Positions 37,143 through 47,409 of a stretch of DNA of 64,000 nucleotides are shown here, piece after piece. The DNA is taken from the NCBI RefSeq assembly GCF_000429505.1, contig NZ_AUBZ01000006.1, forward strand, positions 62,001-126,000, read 5' to 3'. The notes under the pieces were generated by a model. The model was not told the DNA's origin. It worked only from the letters and a program-made list of their open reading frames with translations, and searched no databases. Source of the stretch: Aliagarivorans taiwanensis DSM 22990 (GTDB taxonomy: Bacteria; Pseudomonadota; Gammaproteobacteria; Enterobacterales; Celerinatantimonadaceae). Made by a program: the position numbers and the translations under genes. Every line of letters starts with the position of its first letter. Position 1 is the stretch's first letter.

Positions 37143-38219
37143 CTAGTCCAGATGGCTAACCACCCAGTCGATGGCCATACCGTAAACCTCGTCCATCAGT
37201 GGCTTGAGCTGCTCAAGGCTTGCCAGCAATTGGGCGCGTTCGCTGATACACAGGTTGATGTGGCCAACTTTGCGGCCCGGACGAACCTCTTTGCCATACC
37301 AGAACACTTCCACACCCGGTACGCCTAACCATTCGCGGTTGTAGTCCACGCCAATCAAGTTGAGCATAATGCCTTGGGCTTTTACTAAAGGCTCAACCAT
37401 TGGCAGGTCAGCGACTGCCCGTACGTGTGCTTCAAACTGGCTAAGGCTTGAACCGGCTTGGGTCCAGTGGCCGCTGTTATGTACTCGCGGAGCAATCTCG
37501 TTGATCAGCAGCTTATCGCCAACCTGGAAGCACTCCATGGTCATTACGCCCACGTAGTCTTGGCTTTCCATCAGTTTGCTGAGCATGGCTTCAGCTTGCT
37601 GTTGCAGCGGGGCTTTGCTGGCAACCGGCGATACCGTAGCCAGCAAGATACCTTGATGGTGCAGGTTGGTCGCCAGTGGGTAGAAGGCTATGCGGCCATC
37701 GCGGTGGCGCATACCAATCAATGACACTTCTTCGTCGAAGCCGATAGCTTGTTCTGCGATACAGTTACCGCCCCAGCCTTGTGGCACGCTCAGCTGTGCC
37801 AAACCGCCATCTTGCTTCAGCCAGTGTTGGCCTTTGCCATCGTAGCCGCCCGAGCGTTGCTTAAGCAGTACCCGCTCACCCAGCTCGTTAAACAACTGTT
37901 CAGCGCTTACCGCGTCGGTCACATCCACCCATGGGGCGGTGGCCAGTTCCAGCTCATCCAGCAGGCGTTTTTGCGAGGCGCGATCGGCCAAGGTGGCCAG
38001 CAGCTGCTTGTTCAAAAAGCGCGGATGTTCGCTTAGCTGCTTGGTAGCAGGGGTGTCCGGCCAGTGCTCGCGCTCAACGGTGATCCAATCATCGTCGGCG
38101 ATCGGGAAGGTATCCAGCTCGTCGGTTTCTACCGGGCGCAGCTCGATATCCAGTGGTTGTGCGGCATGTTTTAGCATTGCGCCGAGTTGTCCGGCGCCAA
38201 GAACCCAAATCTTGCTCAT
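37143..38219 (-). CDS. purK: N5-carboxyaminoimidazole ribonucleotide synthase
   Basis: PurK uses ATP and bicarbonate to carboxylate aminoimidazole ribonucleotide, the sixth step of purine synthesis, together with PurE. It is an ATP-grasp enzyme of 358 residues. The N-terminus is KIWVLGAGQLGAMLKHAA. ATP-grasp segments include RVLLKQRSGGYDGKGQ and ECFQVGDKLLINEIAPRVHNSGHWT. It follows purE on the same strand, nine bases apart. Confidence 0.97.
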   Translation of the reverse strand: MSKIWVLGAGQLGAMLKHAAQPLDIELRPVETDELDTFPIADDDWITVEREHWPDTPATKQLSEHPRFLNKQLLATLADRASQKRLLDELELATAPWVDVTDAVSAEQLFNELGERVLLKQRSGGYDGKGQHWLKQDGGLAQLSVPQGWGGNCIAEQAIGFDEEVSLIGMRHRDGRIAFYPLATNLHHQGILLATVSPVASKAPLQQQAEAMLSKLMESQDYVGVMTMECFQVGDKLLINEIAPRVHNSGHWTQAGSSLSQFEAHVRAVADLPMVEPLVKAQGIMLNLIGVDYNREWLGVPGVEVFWYGKEVRPGRKVGHINLCISERAQLLASLEQLKPLMDEVYGMAIDWVVSHLD

Positions 38220-38228
38220 GATGGTCGC

Positions 38229-38726
38229 TTACTCCGCGTCGCGAGGATCGGCCATGGCCAATACGCTTTCGGTTTGCTCGGTGCGGAAGGCTTCCAGACG
38301 CTCAGCCAAGGCGGCGTCGTTATTGGCCAGAATTTGGCTGGCCAACAGGCCGGCGTTGAATGCACCGGCGGTGCCAATCGCCAGGGTGCCTACGGCGATG
38401 CCTTTTGGTATTTGCACGATGGACAGCAGGCTATCCATACCGTTTAACGCTTTGCTTTGTACTGGCACACCCAGTACCGGCAGACGAGTATTGGCTGCCA
38501 CCATACCAGGCAGGTGGGCTGCGCCGCCTGCGCCAGCAACAATCACCTGAATACCACGGTCGGCGGCTTCTTTGGCAAAGCTGGTCAGTTTATCGGGAGT
38601 GCGATGGGCCGAGACTACTTCAACTTCATAGTTGACACCGAGCTTATCCATGATTTCGGCAGCGCCTTGCATGGTTGGCCAGTCACTCTTGGAGCCCATA
38701 ATTACGGCTACTTGGGTTTTCGACAT
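38229..38726 (-). CDS. purE: N5-carboxyaminoimidazole ribonucleotide mutase
   Basis: PurE moves the carboxyl group from N5 to C4 of the imidazole ring. Residues [18 protein letters not shown] and [11 protein letters not shown] hold the active-site Ser/Asp/His. The [14 protein letters not shown] segment binds substrate. The frame runs to 38786, but the ATG at 38724-38726 has a GAGGAAC site and gives 165 residues, the family length. It precedes purK in one operon. Confidence 0.97.
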   Translation of the reverse strand: MSKTQVAVIMGSKSDWPTMQGAAEIMDKLGVNYEVEVVSAHRTPDKLTSFAKEAADRGIQVIVAGAGGAAHLPGMVAANTRLPVLGVPVQSKALNGMDSLLSIVQIPKGIAVGTLAIGTAGAFNAGLLASQILANNDAALAERLEAFRTEQTESVLAMADPRDAE

Positions 38727-38784
38727 CGATTGTTCCTCGTTGATATACGGGTATAGCTCGGTAGCTATGTTTGGAAGGCTCCGC

Positions 38785-38812
38785 ATTATAGCGGATCTGC
38801 CGCCAATTTAAA
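38785..38812 (-). promoter_or_regulatory. probable promoter of purEK
   Basis: On the minus strand a perfect TATAAT (38785-38790) lies 16 bases after TTTAAA (38807-38812), giving a start about 50 bases before purE. No PurR box of the ACGCAAACG type was seen. Confidence 0.5.
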
Positions 38813-38918
38813 CGCTTAGCCCGGTTTAGTCGGGCGCGAATCCTGACACATCAGGTTGGACCACCGTCTGAACAGTCTTATATCAACTACGCTCAGAGAA
38901 TCGGAGTCAGGAGGTCTT

Positions 38919-39716
38919 ATGCACAAAGCTTTCGGTTTATTACTGTTTTTACTGACCTTTTCGGTTCAGGCTAAGCAAGTTACCTTGGTATTGCCCTCCT
39001 ACTCGGATGAGTCTCACCTCTACTATCATGAGCTGCTCGAACAAGCATTGCTGGCTGCCGGGCATGAGGTGGTGATCACCACCCCCTCACTTCATTTGCC
39101 ACAAAAACGCGCCGAATCGATGCTGTATAACAACCAACTGAGTTTGGTGTGGTTGCTGCACTCTGAGGAACGGGATAACAGCGAGCAGTTGGTCTCGGTG
39201 CCGGTGGACCTGACCAATGGGCTGATTGGCCATCGGGTATTGCTGATACCACCCGCTGACAACGACAGCTATCGCTTTGTGCAGACTCTCGACGATTTTC
39301 GCCAGCTCGACAAGACCGGTGGCTTTGGCAAGAACTGGTTCGATGTGGCGGTGTGGCAGGCCAACGACCTGAACGCGCTGGAGGTGGATGGCGAGTGGCG
39401 TCGCCTGTATAAGATGGTGGCCAACCGTAAGCGCGGCATTGATTACTTCTCACGTGGCTTTACCGAGGTGATCAACGAATCGCTGCAGCACCCCTACCTC
39501 TCCATCGAGCCCTATCTGGTGTTGGTTTATCAGCGCGACTTCCACTTTTATCTGCCTGCCGAGCAAAAAGAGTTGGCACAGTTACTGACAGAAGCCTTGG
39601 AGCAAGCACGTGACAGCGGCTTGATGGACAAGCTGATTGAAGAGTACTGGTTCGATGATTTTAAGCTGCTTAACTTTAAGCGTCGGGTGCGGATTGAGCT
39701 GGCGACGCCCAAGTAG
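38919..39716 (+). CDS. periplasmic solute-binding protein-like
   Basis: A 265-residue secreted protein. The ATG at 38919 has AGGAGG four bases upstream and starts a signal peptide (HKAFGLLLFLLTFSVQAK), so it is preferred over the upstream in-frame Met. The mature part resembles type II periplasmic binding folds (KQVTLVLPSYSDESHLYYHELLEQALLAAGHEV ... ESMLYNNQLSLVWLLHSEER). There are no neighbouring transporter genes. Ligand unknown; weak relation to the protein at 28276-28992. Confidence 0.75.
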   Translation: MHKAFGLLLFLLTFSVQAKQVTLVLPSYSDESHLYYHELLEQALLAAGHEVVITTPSLHLPQKRAESMLYNNQLSLVWLLHSEERDNSEQLVSVPVDLTNGLIGHRVLLIPPADNDSYRFVQTLDDFRQLDKTGGFGKNWFDVAVWQANDLNALEVDGEWRRLYKMVANRKRGIDYFSRGFTEVINESLQHPYLSIEPYLVLVYQRDFHFYLPAEQKELAQLLTEALEQARDSGLMDKLIEEYWFDDFKLLNFKRRVRIELATPK

Positions 39717-39755
39717 CCTATCAGTGGCTACTCGGCGCGTGCCCGAAAGGTGTGC

Positions 39756-41246
39756 TTAACAAAGCCCTTCCATGAAACTCAACGGTAGGTCGTTGCTCAG
39801 TTGCTCAGAGGCTTCTAACTCCAGCTCCGCTGCACGTAGCGGGTGATCTTCCATCCACAAGGGCGGGAAGTTAAGCCGCCAGTCATCGCCGGCTTGAGAG
39901 AGGTTAACCTTGGGTACACTCTCGCCGGTGCGGCGCATGCAGACGATAATGGCAATCCGCAACAGGCGCGCCAAACAGATGGCTTCCTCTTGGGCGATGG
40001 CCCGTTGCTTTTCCAACACTTCGAGCTGCAAAGGCCCACGCTGGTTGAGCATCAGGCAAGACAGCAGGTGCTGCTGAGCGGCAGTAAAGCCGGGAAGATC
40101 GCTGTGGTCGAGAATGTAGGCGGCATGCTGTGGCGCCTTCTTAAACTCGATGTTCAACCCCACCTCGTGGAACATCGCGGCCCACTTGAGCAAGCTGCGC
40201 GCTCGCTCACTTAAGCGCGGTTGCAGCTGACTGGCCAACTGCAGGGCGCAGTCGCGTACCCGCTTGGCGTGGGCGGCATCGATTTGGTGGCGTTGCACAA
40301 AGCTGTCGGCGGTGCGCTGGCGCACGCTGCTGGTTTCACTCTGACTAATCAGGCTATAGGCCAGCCCTTCACGTAGTGCGCCGCCGGCCAGGGTCAACCC
40401 TTCGATGCGCAGTGCTTCAAACAAGGCTATCAAGATAGCCAGCCCCGGAGCGAACACTGGTTTGCGTTCATCCAGCAGACCGGGAATATTGATATCATCG
40501 ATATGTTCGAAGGCGAGAAGTTGCTGTTTAATGCCCCGCAGCTTCTCCATGGTCAGCCGCTCATCCAGCCCTTGTGTTTGTACCACTTCTTGTAGCGCCT
40601 GAATGGTGCCGGAGGCGCCGACGCAGGTCTTCCAGCCAAGGCGGCGATAATCACTCACCACCGGTTGGATGATCTGCTTAGCTGCCGCTTCAGCTTGCGC
40701 AAAGGCGTCGCTGCTGAGCTTGCCGCCGGGGAAGTGGTTATTCAGCCAAGTGACACAGCCCATATCCAGGCTGGTCAGCAGTTTGGCTTCGCTCTGCTCG
40801 CCCACCACTAGCTCGGTGCTGGCGCCGCCGATATCAATCACCAGTCGCTTGCCTGAGCCACTGCTGGTAAAAGCCACGCCACGGTAGATCAGGCGGGCTT
40901 CTACTTCGCCGCTGATAATCGCGATATCGTGCTGCAGGATTTTTTCAGCTTGTTCGAGAAACTGTTGGGCGTTATTGGCTTTACGCAGGGTGGCGGTGCC
41001 GACGATGCGGATCTGCGCCGCCGGGATATCGCGTAACTGCTCGGCAAACATGCTTAGGCATTGCCAGCCTCGTACCATGGCGTCGTGGCTGAGAGTGCCT
41101 TGCTCATCCAATCCCGCGGCCAAGCGCACCTTGCGCTTCACCTTGGAGATTGTCTGGATAGAACCGTGCAACTCGCGGACGATCAACATATGGAAACTGT
41201 TCGAGCCCAAGTCGATCGCCGCGTACAGAGGACAACTTCCTGTCAC
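39756..41246 (-). CDS. gppA: guanosine-5'-triphosphate,3'-diphosphate pyrophosphatase (Ppx/GppA family)
   Basis: GppA converts pppGpp to ppGpp, and family members may also degrade polyphosphate. The 496 residues show the ASKHA-fold motifs: YAAIDLGSNSFHMLIVR (phosphate loop 1), GTATLRKANN, then SGEVEARLIYRGV and RLVIDIGGASTELVVG (phosphate loop 2). The extra C-terminal HD-like half (ARSLLKWAAMFHEVGLNIE) is normal. Assigned gppA rather than ppx because the order gppA-rhlB divergent from trxA-rho is conserved in enteric relatives. It lies 12 bases after rhlB on the same strand. Confidence 0.9.
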   Translation of the reverse strand: MTGSCPLYAAIDLGSNSFHMLIVRELHGSIQTISKVKRKVRLAAGLDEQGTLSHDAMVRGWQCLSMFAEQLRDIPAAQIRIVGTATLRKANNAQQFLEQAEKILQHDIAIISGEVEARLIYRGVAFTSSGSGKRLVIDIGGASTELVVGEQSEAKLLTSLDMGCVTWLNNHFPGGKLSSDAFAQAEAAAKQIIQPVVSDYRRLGWKTCVGASGTIQALQEVVQTQGLDERLTMEKLRGIKQQLLAFEHIDDINIPGLLDERKPVFAPGLAILIALFEALRIEGLTLAGGALREGLAYSLISQSETSSVRQRTADSFVQRHQIDAAHAKRVRDCALQLASQLQPRLSERARSLLKWAAMFHEVGLNIEFKKAPQHAAYILDHSDLPGFTAAQQHLLSCLMLNQRGPLQLEVLEKQRAIAQEEAICLARLLRIAIIVCMRRTGESVPKVNLSQAGDDWRLNFPPLWMEDHPLRAAELELEASEQLSNDLPLSFMEGLC

Positions 41247-41258
41247 TAATTCCTGCTC

Positions 41259-42533
41259 CTAATGACGATTACGCCGTGGCGCAGAATGTCCTTTGCTGCG
41301 TTGTCCGCTACGAGAGTTCATCTGCTTGTTGCGGTGAATGCGCTTCGGTGCAGGCAAGTCGGTAAGCAAAGCATCATGACGATACTTGGTTTCCGGAATG
41401 GAGTGCTTGATGTAATCCTCGATGGCCGGCAGATTGAACACGTACTCTTCACAGGCCAAGCTAATAGCGTGGCCGCTAGCGCCAGCTCGGCCGGTACGAC
41501 CGATGCGGTGAACGTAATCTTCGGCATCGTCGGGCAGGTCGTAGTTGAACACGTGCGACACCAGAGGAATGTGCAAGCCACGGGCGGCTACGTCGGTGGC
41601 AACCAAGATGTCTAGCTCACCTTTGGTAAATTGCTCAAGGATCTTCACGCGCTTGCGCTGCGGAATATCTCCGGTGAGCAAGCCTACGCGGTGTTTATCA
41701 GCAACCAGATGTCCCCAGATATCTTCACAGCGGTGCTTGGTATTGGCGAATACAATAGCGCGCTCTGGCCAATCTTCTTCGATTAGCGTTTGTAGCAGGG
41801 CCATCTTGTCATCGTTCGAAGGGTAGAACAGCTCTTCGACGATGCGCGCACCGGTCATCTGTTCTGGCTCGATCTCGACATGCTCAGGGTCGTTCATGTG
41901 CTCGAACGCCAGCTCCTGCACTTTGTGTGACAGGGTTGCCGAGAACAGCATGCTCAAACGCTCGTTGGCGGCAGGCATACGACGGAACAAGTAGCGAATG
42001 TCTTTGATAAAGCCCATATCGAACATGCGATCGGCTTCATCTAGCACCACGGCTTGAATCGCGTTCAGGCTGAATGCGCCTTGCTTGAGGTAATCGATGG
42101 TACGGCCAGTGGTGCCGATCAGGATATCAACACCCTTCTCGAGCATCGCTTTTTGGCTGTCATAACCTTCGCCCCCATAAACCGCACCCGCAGTAATACC
42201 GGTGTGTTTTGATAGCAGTTTGGCGTCGCGGTGGATTTGGAGTGCAAGCTCGCGTGTTGGGGCGAGGATTATGGCGCGTGGTTGATTCGGTTTGCGCCCT
42301 TCGACTTCCGCAGTGCTAATCAGGTGGTTATAGGTAGCGACCAAAAAGGCCAGGGTTTTACCGGTACCGGTTTGTGCCTGGCCTGCAATGTCTTTGCCTT
42401 TAAGTAAGATCGGCAGGCTTTGGGCCTGGATCTTGGTGCATTGGTGATAGCCGTGCTGTTCTAAAGCATTAAGAACTTTCTCTTGTAGCGGAAAGTCGGC
42501 GAACCGTTGTTCTGTAAGATGTGTTTTGCTCAT
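41259..42533 (-). CDS. rhlB: ATP-dependent RNA helicase RhlB
   Basis: RhlB unwinds structured RNA for RNase E in the degradosome. It is a DEAD-box helicase of 424 residues. The Q motif is [31 protein letters not shown]. Other motifs are AQTGTGKT (I), PTRELALQ (Ia), [13 protein letters not shown] (DEAD, II), FSATLSH (SAT, III) and [13 protein letters not shown] (VI). A basic C-terminal tail ([30 protein letters not shown]) is typical. It diverges from trxA. Confidence 0.96.
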   Translation of the reverse strand: MSKTHLTEQRFADFPLQEKVLNALEQHGYHQCTKIQAQSLPILLKGKDIAGQAQTGTGKTLAFLVATYNHLISTAEVEGRKPNQPRAIILAPTRELALQIHRDAKLLSKHTGITAGAVYGGEGYDSQKAMLEKGVDILIGTTGRTIDYLKQGAFSLNAIQAVVLDEADRMFDMGFIKDIRYLFRRMPAANERLSMLFSATLSHKVQELAFEHMNDPEHVEIEPEQMTGARIVEELFYPSNDDKMALLQTLIEEDWPERAIVFANTKHRCEDIWGHLVADKHRVGLLTGDIPQRKRVKILEQFTKGELDILVATDVAARGLHIPLVSHVFNYDLPDDAEDYVHRIGRTGRAGASGHAISLACEEYVFNLPAIEDYIKHSIPETKYRHDALLTDLPAPKRIHRNKQMNSRSGQRSKGHSAPRRNRH

Positions 42534-42868
42534 GGCGTAAGCATATCACAGGTCGTTTTATGCACCACCCTGCTGTCTGTATTAAATGCCGAGTTTTCTA
42601 CTGTTGGATGGGGCAAGGGCGACTTCGCTAGGTGTTTTTGCTTGGTGCCGCCGATTTCGCTTATAGCACTTAGGCTTAGCTTAGGCGGGAATTGAATCAA
42701 TCGATGCTTGAATATTCCGCCTTGATCTCGTGAAATGGGTCCCCATATATACCCGAGCGACCTCAAGATGCAGGATTTAGAGGAGCTGGAAAATCTAGCT
42801 GAACAAGCATCTTAAGGCTTTTCGGGTATAGCAATACCTTAAGCAACGAAACCAAGTGGAGTCCGCCA
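42534..42868. other. divergent intergenic region between rhlB and trxA
   Basis: A 335-base stretch. It contains the imperfect palindromic element at 42748-42830. The rest shows AT-rich promoter-like sequence but no clear gene. Confidence 0.6.
42748..42830. repeat. palindromic (MITE/REP-like) intergenic element
   Basis: Two 24-base arms (42748-42771 and 42807-42830) are inverted repeats with 19 of 24 positions matching; the outermost nine, TATACCCGA and TCGGGTATA, are perfect. The 35-base centre has a further GATTT/AAATC stem. The whole would fold as one long RNA hairpin in the trxA leader. It resembles dispersed intergenic repeats of marine gammaproteobacteria, but no second copy was seen in this window. 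Confidence 0.5.
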
Positions 42869-43195
42869 ATGAGCGACAAAATTATTCAGCTTAAAGATGA
42901 GAGCTTTGAAGAAGACGTAGTCAATGCGTCTACACCGGTATTGGTAGACTTTTGGGCTGAGTGGTGTGGTCCTTGTAAGATGATTGCACCAATCCTCGAC
43001 GAAGTCGCCGATGAGTACCAAGGTAAAGTGGTCGTCGGTAAACTCAACATTGATCAGAATGCAGAAACCCCACCAAAGTTTGGTATTCGCGGCATTCCGA
43101 CCCTGTTGCTGTTCAAAGACGGCAAAGTAGCAGCCACCAAAGTCGGTGCCCTGTCTAAAGCCCAATTGACCGCCTTCCTCGACGAGAACATCTAA
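42869..43195 (+). CDS. trxA: thioredoxin 1
   Basis: TrxA is the general cytoplasmic protein disulfide reductase. The 108 residues match E. coli TrxA. The active site WCGPCK (Cys33, Cys36) and the cis-Pro loop [11 protein letters not shown] are present. It is transcribed away from rhlB and towards rho, with a terminator after it. Confidence 0.98.
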   Translation: MSDKIIQLKDESFEEDVVNASTPVLVDFWAEWCGPCKMIAPILDEVADEYQGKVVVGKLNIDQNAETPPKFGIRGIPTLLLFKDGKVAATKVGALSKAQLTAFLDENI

Positions 43196-43207
43196 TCCAT
43201 AACTGTG

Positions 43208-43236
43208 AGCAGGCTTACATTGCTAGGCCTGCTTTT
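43208..43236 (+). terminator. Rho-independent terminator after trxA
   Basis: AGCAGGC and GCCTGCT pair around a 12-base loop, followed by TTT. It lies 12 bases after the trxA stop, in the long leader of rho. Confidence 0.7.
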
Positions 43237-43387
43237 GTTGGATCTTTCTGCACAATAGTGCTAGTTTAAAACGGAAATTGTCTTAAGCCCTTTGGCTATC
43301 CCATGGCCGACTAGCGAGTCCAGAGCTTTCCTTTGCATCTATACGACCCTGTGCGTCAGCCTATCAATCTAACTAACACTCACCATT

Positions 43388-44653
43388 ATGAACTTAACTG
43401 AGTTAAAAAATACGCCCGTCCACGAGCTGATTGCGTTGGGCGAATCCATGGGTTTGGAGAATCTGGCCCGTCTACGCAAGCAAGACATCATTTTCTCTAT
43501 CCTAAAGGCTCACGCTAAAAGCGGTGAAGCGATCTACGGCAACGGAGTACTGGAGATCCTACAGGACGGTTTCGGTTTTCTACGTAGCGCAGACAGCTCT
43601 TACCTAGCCGGCCCTGACGACATCTACGTATCTCCAAGCCAAATCCGCCGTTTCAACCTGCGTACTGGTGACACTGTTGAAGGTAAAATTCGCCCGCCTA
43701 AAGAAGGCGAGCGCTACTTTGCCTTGCTGAAGATTGGTCAGGTTAACCACGACAAACCGGAAAACTCGCGCAACAAGATCTTGTTCGAGAACTTAACCCC
43801 GCTACACGCTGCGTCTCGCTTGCGTATGGAGCGTGGTAACGGTTCTACCGAAGATATCACTGCTCGCGTATTGGACTTGGCATCGCCCATCGGTAAAGGT
43901 CAACGTGGCCTGATTGTGGCGCCGCCGAAAGCCGGTAAAACCATGTTGCTGCAGAACATCGCCCAGAACATCAGCTTCAACCACCCTGAGTGTGAACTGA
44001 TCGTATTGCTGATCGATGAGCGCCCGGAAGAAGTAACCGAGATGCAGCGTTTGGTACGTGGTGAAGTGATTGCCTCTACCTTCGATGAGCCAGCCAGCCG
44101 TCACGTACAAGTGGCCGAGATGGTTATCGAAAAAGCCAAGCGTTTGGTTGAGCACAAAAAAGACGTGGTCATCCTGCTGGACTCGATTACCCGTCTGGCT
44201 CGCGCTTACAACACCGTGATCCCTTCCTCTGGTAAGGTACTGACCGGTGGCGTTGACGCTAACGCCCTGCATCGTCCAAAGCGTTTCTTCGGTGCTGCGC
44301 GTAACGTTGAAGAAGGTGGCAGCCTGTCGATCATCGCTACCGCGCTGGTAGACACCGGCTCGAAGATGGACGAAGTGATCTACGAAGAGTTCAAAGGTAC
44401 CGGTAACATGGAACTGCACTTGAGCCGTAAGATCGCCGAGAAGCGGGTTTACCCAGCTATCGATATCAACCGCTCGGGCACTCGCCGTGAAGAGCTACTG
44501 ACCACCTCGGATGAGCTACAGAAGATGTGGATCCTGCGTAAGATTGTCCACCCAATGGACGAAACCGGCGCCATGGAGTTCTTGATCGACAAGCTGTCGA
44601 TGACCAAGACCAACGACGAGTTCTTCGATGCCATGAAGGCGCAGAAGAAGTAG
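43388..44653 (+). CDS. rho: transcription termination factor Rho
   Basis: Rho is the hexameric RNA helicase that ends transcription of untranslated RNA. The 421 residues include the N-terminal RNA-binding domain with [29 protein letters not shown], and the ATPase part with Walker [13 protein letters not shown], Walker [17 protein letters not shown] and the arginine-finger region. Typical length and no insert. The 191-base space before it, containing the trxA terminator, probably includes Rho's own leader. Confidence 0.98.
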   Translation: MNLTELKNTPVHELIALGESMGLENLARLRKQDIIFSILKAHAKSGEAIYGNGVLEILQDGFGFLRSADSSYLAGPDDIYVSPSQIRRFNLRTGDTVEGKIRPPKEGERYFALLKIGQVNHDKPENSRNKILFENLTPLHAASRLRMERGNGSTEDITARVLDLASPIGKGQRGLIVAPPKAGKTMLLQNIAQNISFNHPECELIVLLIDERPEEVTEMQRLVRGEVIASTFDEPASRHVQVAEMVIEKAKRLVEHKKDVVILLDSITRLARAYNTVIPSSGKVLTGGVDANALHRPKRFFGAARNVEEGGSLSIIATALVDTGSKMDEVIYEEFKGTGNMELHLSRKIAEKRVYPAIDINRSGTRREELLTTSDELQKMWILRKIVHPMDETGAMEFLIDKLSMTKTNDEFFDAMKAQKK

Positions 44654-44660
44654 TTGAGAA

Positions 44661-44690
44661 ACTGGCCGCTCCCGCGGCCAGTGTTGTATT
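44661..44690 (+). terminator. hairpin after rho
   Basis: ACTGGCCGC and GCGGCCAGT form a perfect 9-bp stem around TCCC, followed by GTTGTATT. The U-tract is weak, so read-through into the next gene is plausible. Confidence 0.65.
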
Positions 44691-44706
44691 CGGGCGGTGG
44701 TACGGA

Positions 44707-45606
44707 ATGCGTCGTTGCATCATAGGGATACTAAGTTGCTGGCTGAGCAGCCAAGCCTTGGCTGCCATGGGACCAACCCAGCCGGAATCGGTGATTGCCG
44801 CACGGGTGCCGCCTTTATTGGTGGAGCGCAGCGTAAAGGCACTGTTAGTTAACCAGCCCGCCTGGGTCGACGAGCTATTACTCCACCTGTCACCAGAGCA
44901 TCGTGAGCAGCTGCTGTATGAAGTGCTCGGTGGCCTGCACTACACCGGTCATGTGCCCGATCAAGTGCTGGAAAACTGGCTACTCGCCAAATCCATTACC
45001 ACGCCATTGCTGCGCGATTCACATCTGGCCGATGGCTATGAGGTGATCTTGCCGCGCTATGATTATCCGGCCTTGGCGCGCAGCATCCTGCACCAGTATC
45101 ATTCTTCACAGCGGGTGGGTGAGATCACCAGCGAGCTGTTGCGTGATGACTTTCACTGGTCACTGATCTTTCGCCCCAACAATCCTTTTATCGATAGTCA
45201 GCAGGCCGACGTGCTAAAAGCGCTGGCGGAATTGACCCCGGCTCAAGCGCGCTATACCTATCAAAGCCTGCCTGACTCGCTGCACTTTGCCGACAACGCT
45301 GTGCCGTTTGCGCTCGCGCGGCGCTCAGAAGATCCCAGCCTGATTTTGCAAGTGCTGCAACGCCCGGTGGATAATCATACCCGTTTACTGCTTGAGTGGG
45401 TCTCGCAGCATTATCCGCCGGAGCAGGCCTTGGCGCTGCTGGTCAATGCAGCGGAGAGTATCGATGTGCGCTATTTTGCCTTTCGTAGCATCGCCCTGTT
45501 GGGAGGAGCTTATCCGCCTGCGGCCCAATACATGTTGGAGCAGTTTCGCAGTGAGGAAAACCATCAGTTAGCGGCAACCGTTATGGTAGAGCTGCAAAGC
45601 CGCTAA
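44707..45606 (+). CDS. hypothetical exported helical-repeat protein
   Basis: A 299-residue protein with a signal peptide ([17 protein letters not shown]). The mature part appears all-alpha, with repeats such as [41 protein letters not shown] that look like HEAT-type units. It sits between rho and ubiD on the same strand. I do not recognise a function; a periplasmic scaffold role is only a guess. Confidence 0.72.
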   Translation: MRRCIIGILSCWLSSQALAAMGPTQPESVIAARVPPLLVERSVKALLVNQPAWVDELLLHLSPEHREQLLYEVLGGLHYTGHVPDQVLENWLLAKSITTPLLRDSHLADGYEVILPRYDYPALARSILHQYHSSQRVGEITSELLRDDFHWSLIFRPNNPFIDSQQADVLKALAELTPAQARYTYQSLPDSLHFADNAVPFALARRSEDPSLILQVLQRPVDNHTRLLLEWVSQHYPPEQALALLVNAAESIDVRYFAFRSIALLGGAYPPAAQYMLEQFRSEENHQLAATVMVELQSR

Positions 45607-45637
45607 ACTAATTACCGGAAAGGAACCGGATAAATCC

Positions 45638-47104
45638 ATGAAATATAAAGACCTAAGAGATTTTATTGCACTGCTAGAAGCGCGCGGAGAACTCAAGCGT
45701 ATCTCTGTGGAAGTCTCCCCCGAGCTGGAGATGACCGAGATCTGCGACCGCACCCTTAAAGCCGGTGGCCCGGCGCTGCTTTTCGAGAACGTTAAGGGCC
45801 ACGATATGCCGGTGTTGGGCAACCTGTTTGGCACGCCAGAGCGGGTGGCCTTGGGGATGGGGCAGGACTCGGTGGCAGCGCTGCGAGAAGTGGGCACGTG
45901 GCTGTCTTACTTAAAGGAGCCGGAACCACCGAAGGGCTTCCGCGAGCTGATGGACAAGCTGCCGATCTTCAAACAAGTGCTGAACATGCCCACCAAAAAG
46001 CTTCGCTCTGCGCCCTGTCAGGAAGTGGTGTTAACGGGCGATGAGGTAGATTTAGACAAGCTGCCGATCCAGACCTGCTGGCCCGGTGATGTGGCGCCAT
46101 TGGTCACCTGGGGACTAACTGTCACCCGTGGTCCCTACAAAAAGCGCCAGAACCTTGGGATCTACCGCCAGCAGAAGCTCGCCAAAAACAAGCTGATTAT
46201 GCGCTGGCTGTCCCACCGTGGTGGTGCCATCGACTATCGTGAGTGGCAGGAAAAGTACCCGGGTAAACCCTATCCGGTGGCCGTGGCATTGGGGGCCGAT
46301 CCTGCAACCATCTTGGGAGCGGTAACCCCCGTACCAGATACCCTGTCCGAATACGCCTTTGCTGGGCTATTGCGTGGCAGCCGCACAGAAACGGTCAAAT
46401 GTGTGAGTAACGATCTGGAAGTGCCGGCTAGCGCCGAGATTGTTCTGGAAGGCTACCTGCAGCCTGGCGAGACAGCACCCGAGGGGCCATATGGTGACCA
46501 CACCGGTTATTACAACGAGGTGGACGAGTTCCCGGTGTTCACCATCACCCATGTAACCATGCGCCAACAGCCAATCTACCACAGCACCTATACCGGCCGC
46601 CCGCCCGATGAGCCAGCGGTGTTGGGCGTTGCGCTCAATGAGGTGTTTGTACCGATCCTGCAAAAACAGTTTCCAGAGATCACTGACTTCTATCTGCCTC
46701 CAGAGGGCTGTTCCTACCGCATGGCCGTGGTGACGATTAAGAAGCAGTATCCCGGACACGCCAAGCGAGTGATGCTGGGGGTTTGGTCGTTCCTGCGCCA
46801 GTTTATGTATACCAAGTTTGTCATTGTCTGCGATGACGATGTAGATGCCCGGAACTGGCAGGATGTAATCTGGGCGATTACCACCCGGATGGACCCGGCA
46901 CGCGATACCACCATGATCGAGCATACTCCCATCGATTACCTCGACTTTGCCTCTCCGGTTTCAGGCCTGGGATCGAAAATGGGGATGGACGCCACCAACA
47001 AATGGCCCGGTGAAACCGACCGTGAATGGGGCCAGGTGATTGAGATGGATCCCGCAGTAAAACAGCGGGTTGATAGTATTTGGCAGCAATTGGGCATAGA
47101 CTAG
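45638..47104 (+). CDS. ubiD: 3-octaprenyl-4-hydroxybenzoate decarboxylase
   Basis: UbiD decarboxylates 3-octaprenyl-4-hydroxybenzoate in ubiquinone synthesis, using prenylated FMN made by UbiX (not in this window). The 488 residues fit. Signatures are [20 protein letters not shown] at the N-terminus, the [11 protein letters not shown] segment, and the catalytic Glu region [20 protein letters not shown]. The ATG has a GGAAAGGAACC leader. A ferredoxin and fre follow. Confidence 0.97.
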   Translation: MKYKDLRDFIALLEARGELKRISVEVSPELEMTEICDRTLKAGGPALLFENVKGHDMPVLGNLFGTPERVALGMGQDSVAALREVGTWLSYLKEPEPPKGFRELMDKLPIFKQVLNMPTKKLRSAPCQEVVLTGDEVDLDKLPIQTCWPGDVAPLVTWGLTVTRGPYKKRQNLGIYRQQKLAKNKLIMRWLSHRGGAIDYREWQEKYPGKPYPVAVALGADPATILGAVTPVPDTLSEYAFAGLLRGSRTETVKCVSNDLEVPASAEIVLEGYLQPGETAPEGPYGDHTGYYNEVDEFPVFTITHVTMRQQPIYHSTYTGRPPDEPAVLGVALNEVFVPILQKQFPEITDFYLPPEGCSYRMAVVTIKKQYPGHAKRVMLGVWSFLRQFMYTKFVIVCDDDVDARNWQDVIWAITTRMDPARDTTMIEHTPIDYLDFASPVSGLGSKMGMDATNKWPGETDREWGQVIEMDPAVKQRVDSIWQQLGID

Positions 47105-47109
47105 GCCTG

Positions 47110-47394
47110 ATGGAAAATGAACATCGGATCCGGCTGACTAAGTCGGGCACTGTACCATCCGTTTGTGAGTTTCTGGCTAGGGAGAGCGAAACCATCTTGC
47201 AAGCGGCGCTTCGTCAGGGGGTAAAATGGCCCCATCGTTGTCGAGCGGGAGCCTGTCTGAGCTGCGCGGCACGCGCCTTTGAGGGTGAGTGGGCGTATCA
47301 AGTGGAGCCGATGTTAAGCCAGCATGAACAGAGCCAAGGCTGGCTGCTAGCCTGCATAGCCCAAGCGCGCTCTGATCTACATATTTTGCTTTGA
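47110..47394 (+). CDS. [2Fe-2S] ferredoxin-like protein
   Basis: A 94-residue plant-type ferredoxin. The cluster ligands are Cys44, Cys49 and Cys52 in the loop CRAGACLSC and Cys82 in LLACIAQ. The longer frame from 47080 overlaps ubiD; the ATG at 47110, with AGG upstream, gives the normal length. It sits between ubiD and fre, so it may pass electrons from or to the flavin reductase. It resembles YfaE, which maintains ribonucleotide reductase, but that role cannot be concluded here. Confidence 0.87.
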   Translation: MENEHRIRLTKSGTVPSVCEFLARESETILQAALRQGVKWPHRCRAGACLSCAARAFEGEWAYQVEPMLSQHEQSQGWLLACIAQARSDLHILL

Positions 47395-47409
47395 GGGAAG
47401 TGAGGAAGC

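Noticed and set aside
42768-42815. 15-codon frame inside the palindrome
   Set aside because: No ribosome site and located within a hairpin arm and centre; most likely chance.
43802-44419. 205-codon open frame antisense to rho
   Set aside because: It lies entirely opposite the highly conserved rho gene and its product has no recognisable domain; a shadow of rho's codon pattern.
46367-46924. 185-codon antisense frame inside ubiD
   Set aside because: Opposes a complete conserved ubiD; no promoter or family signature.
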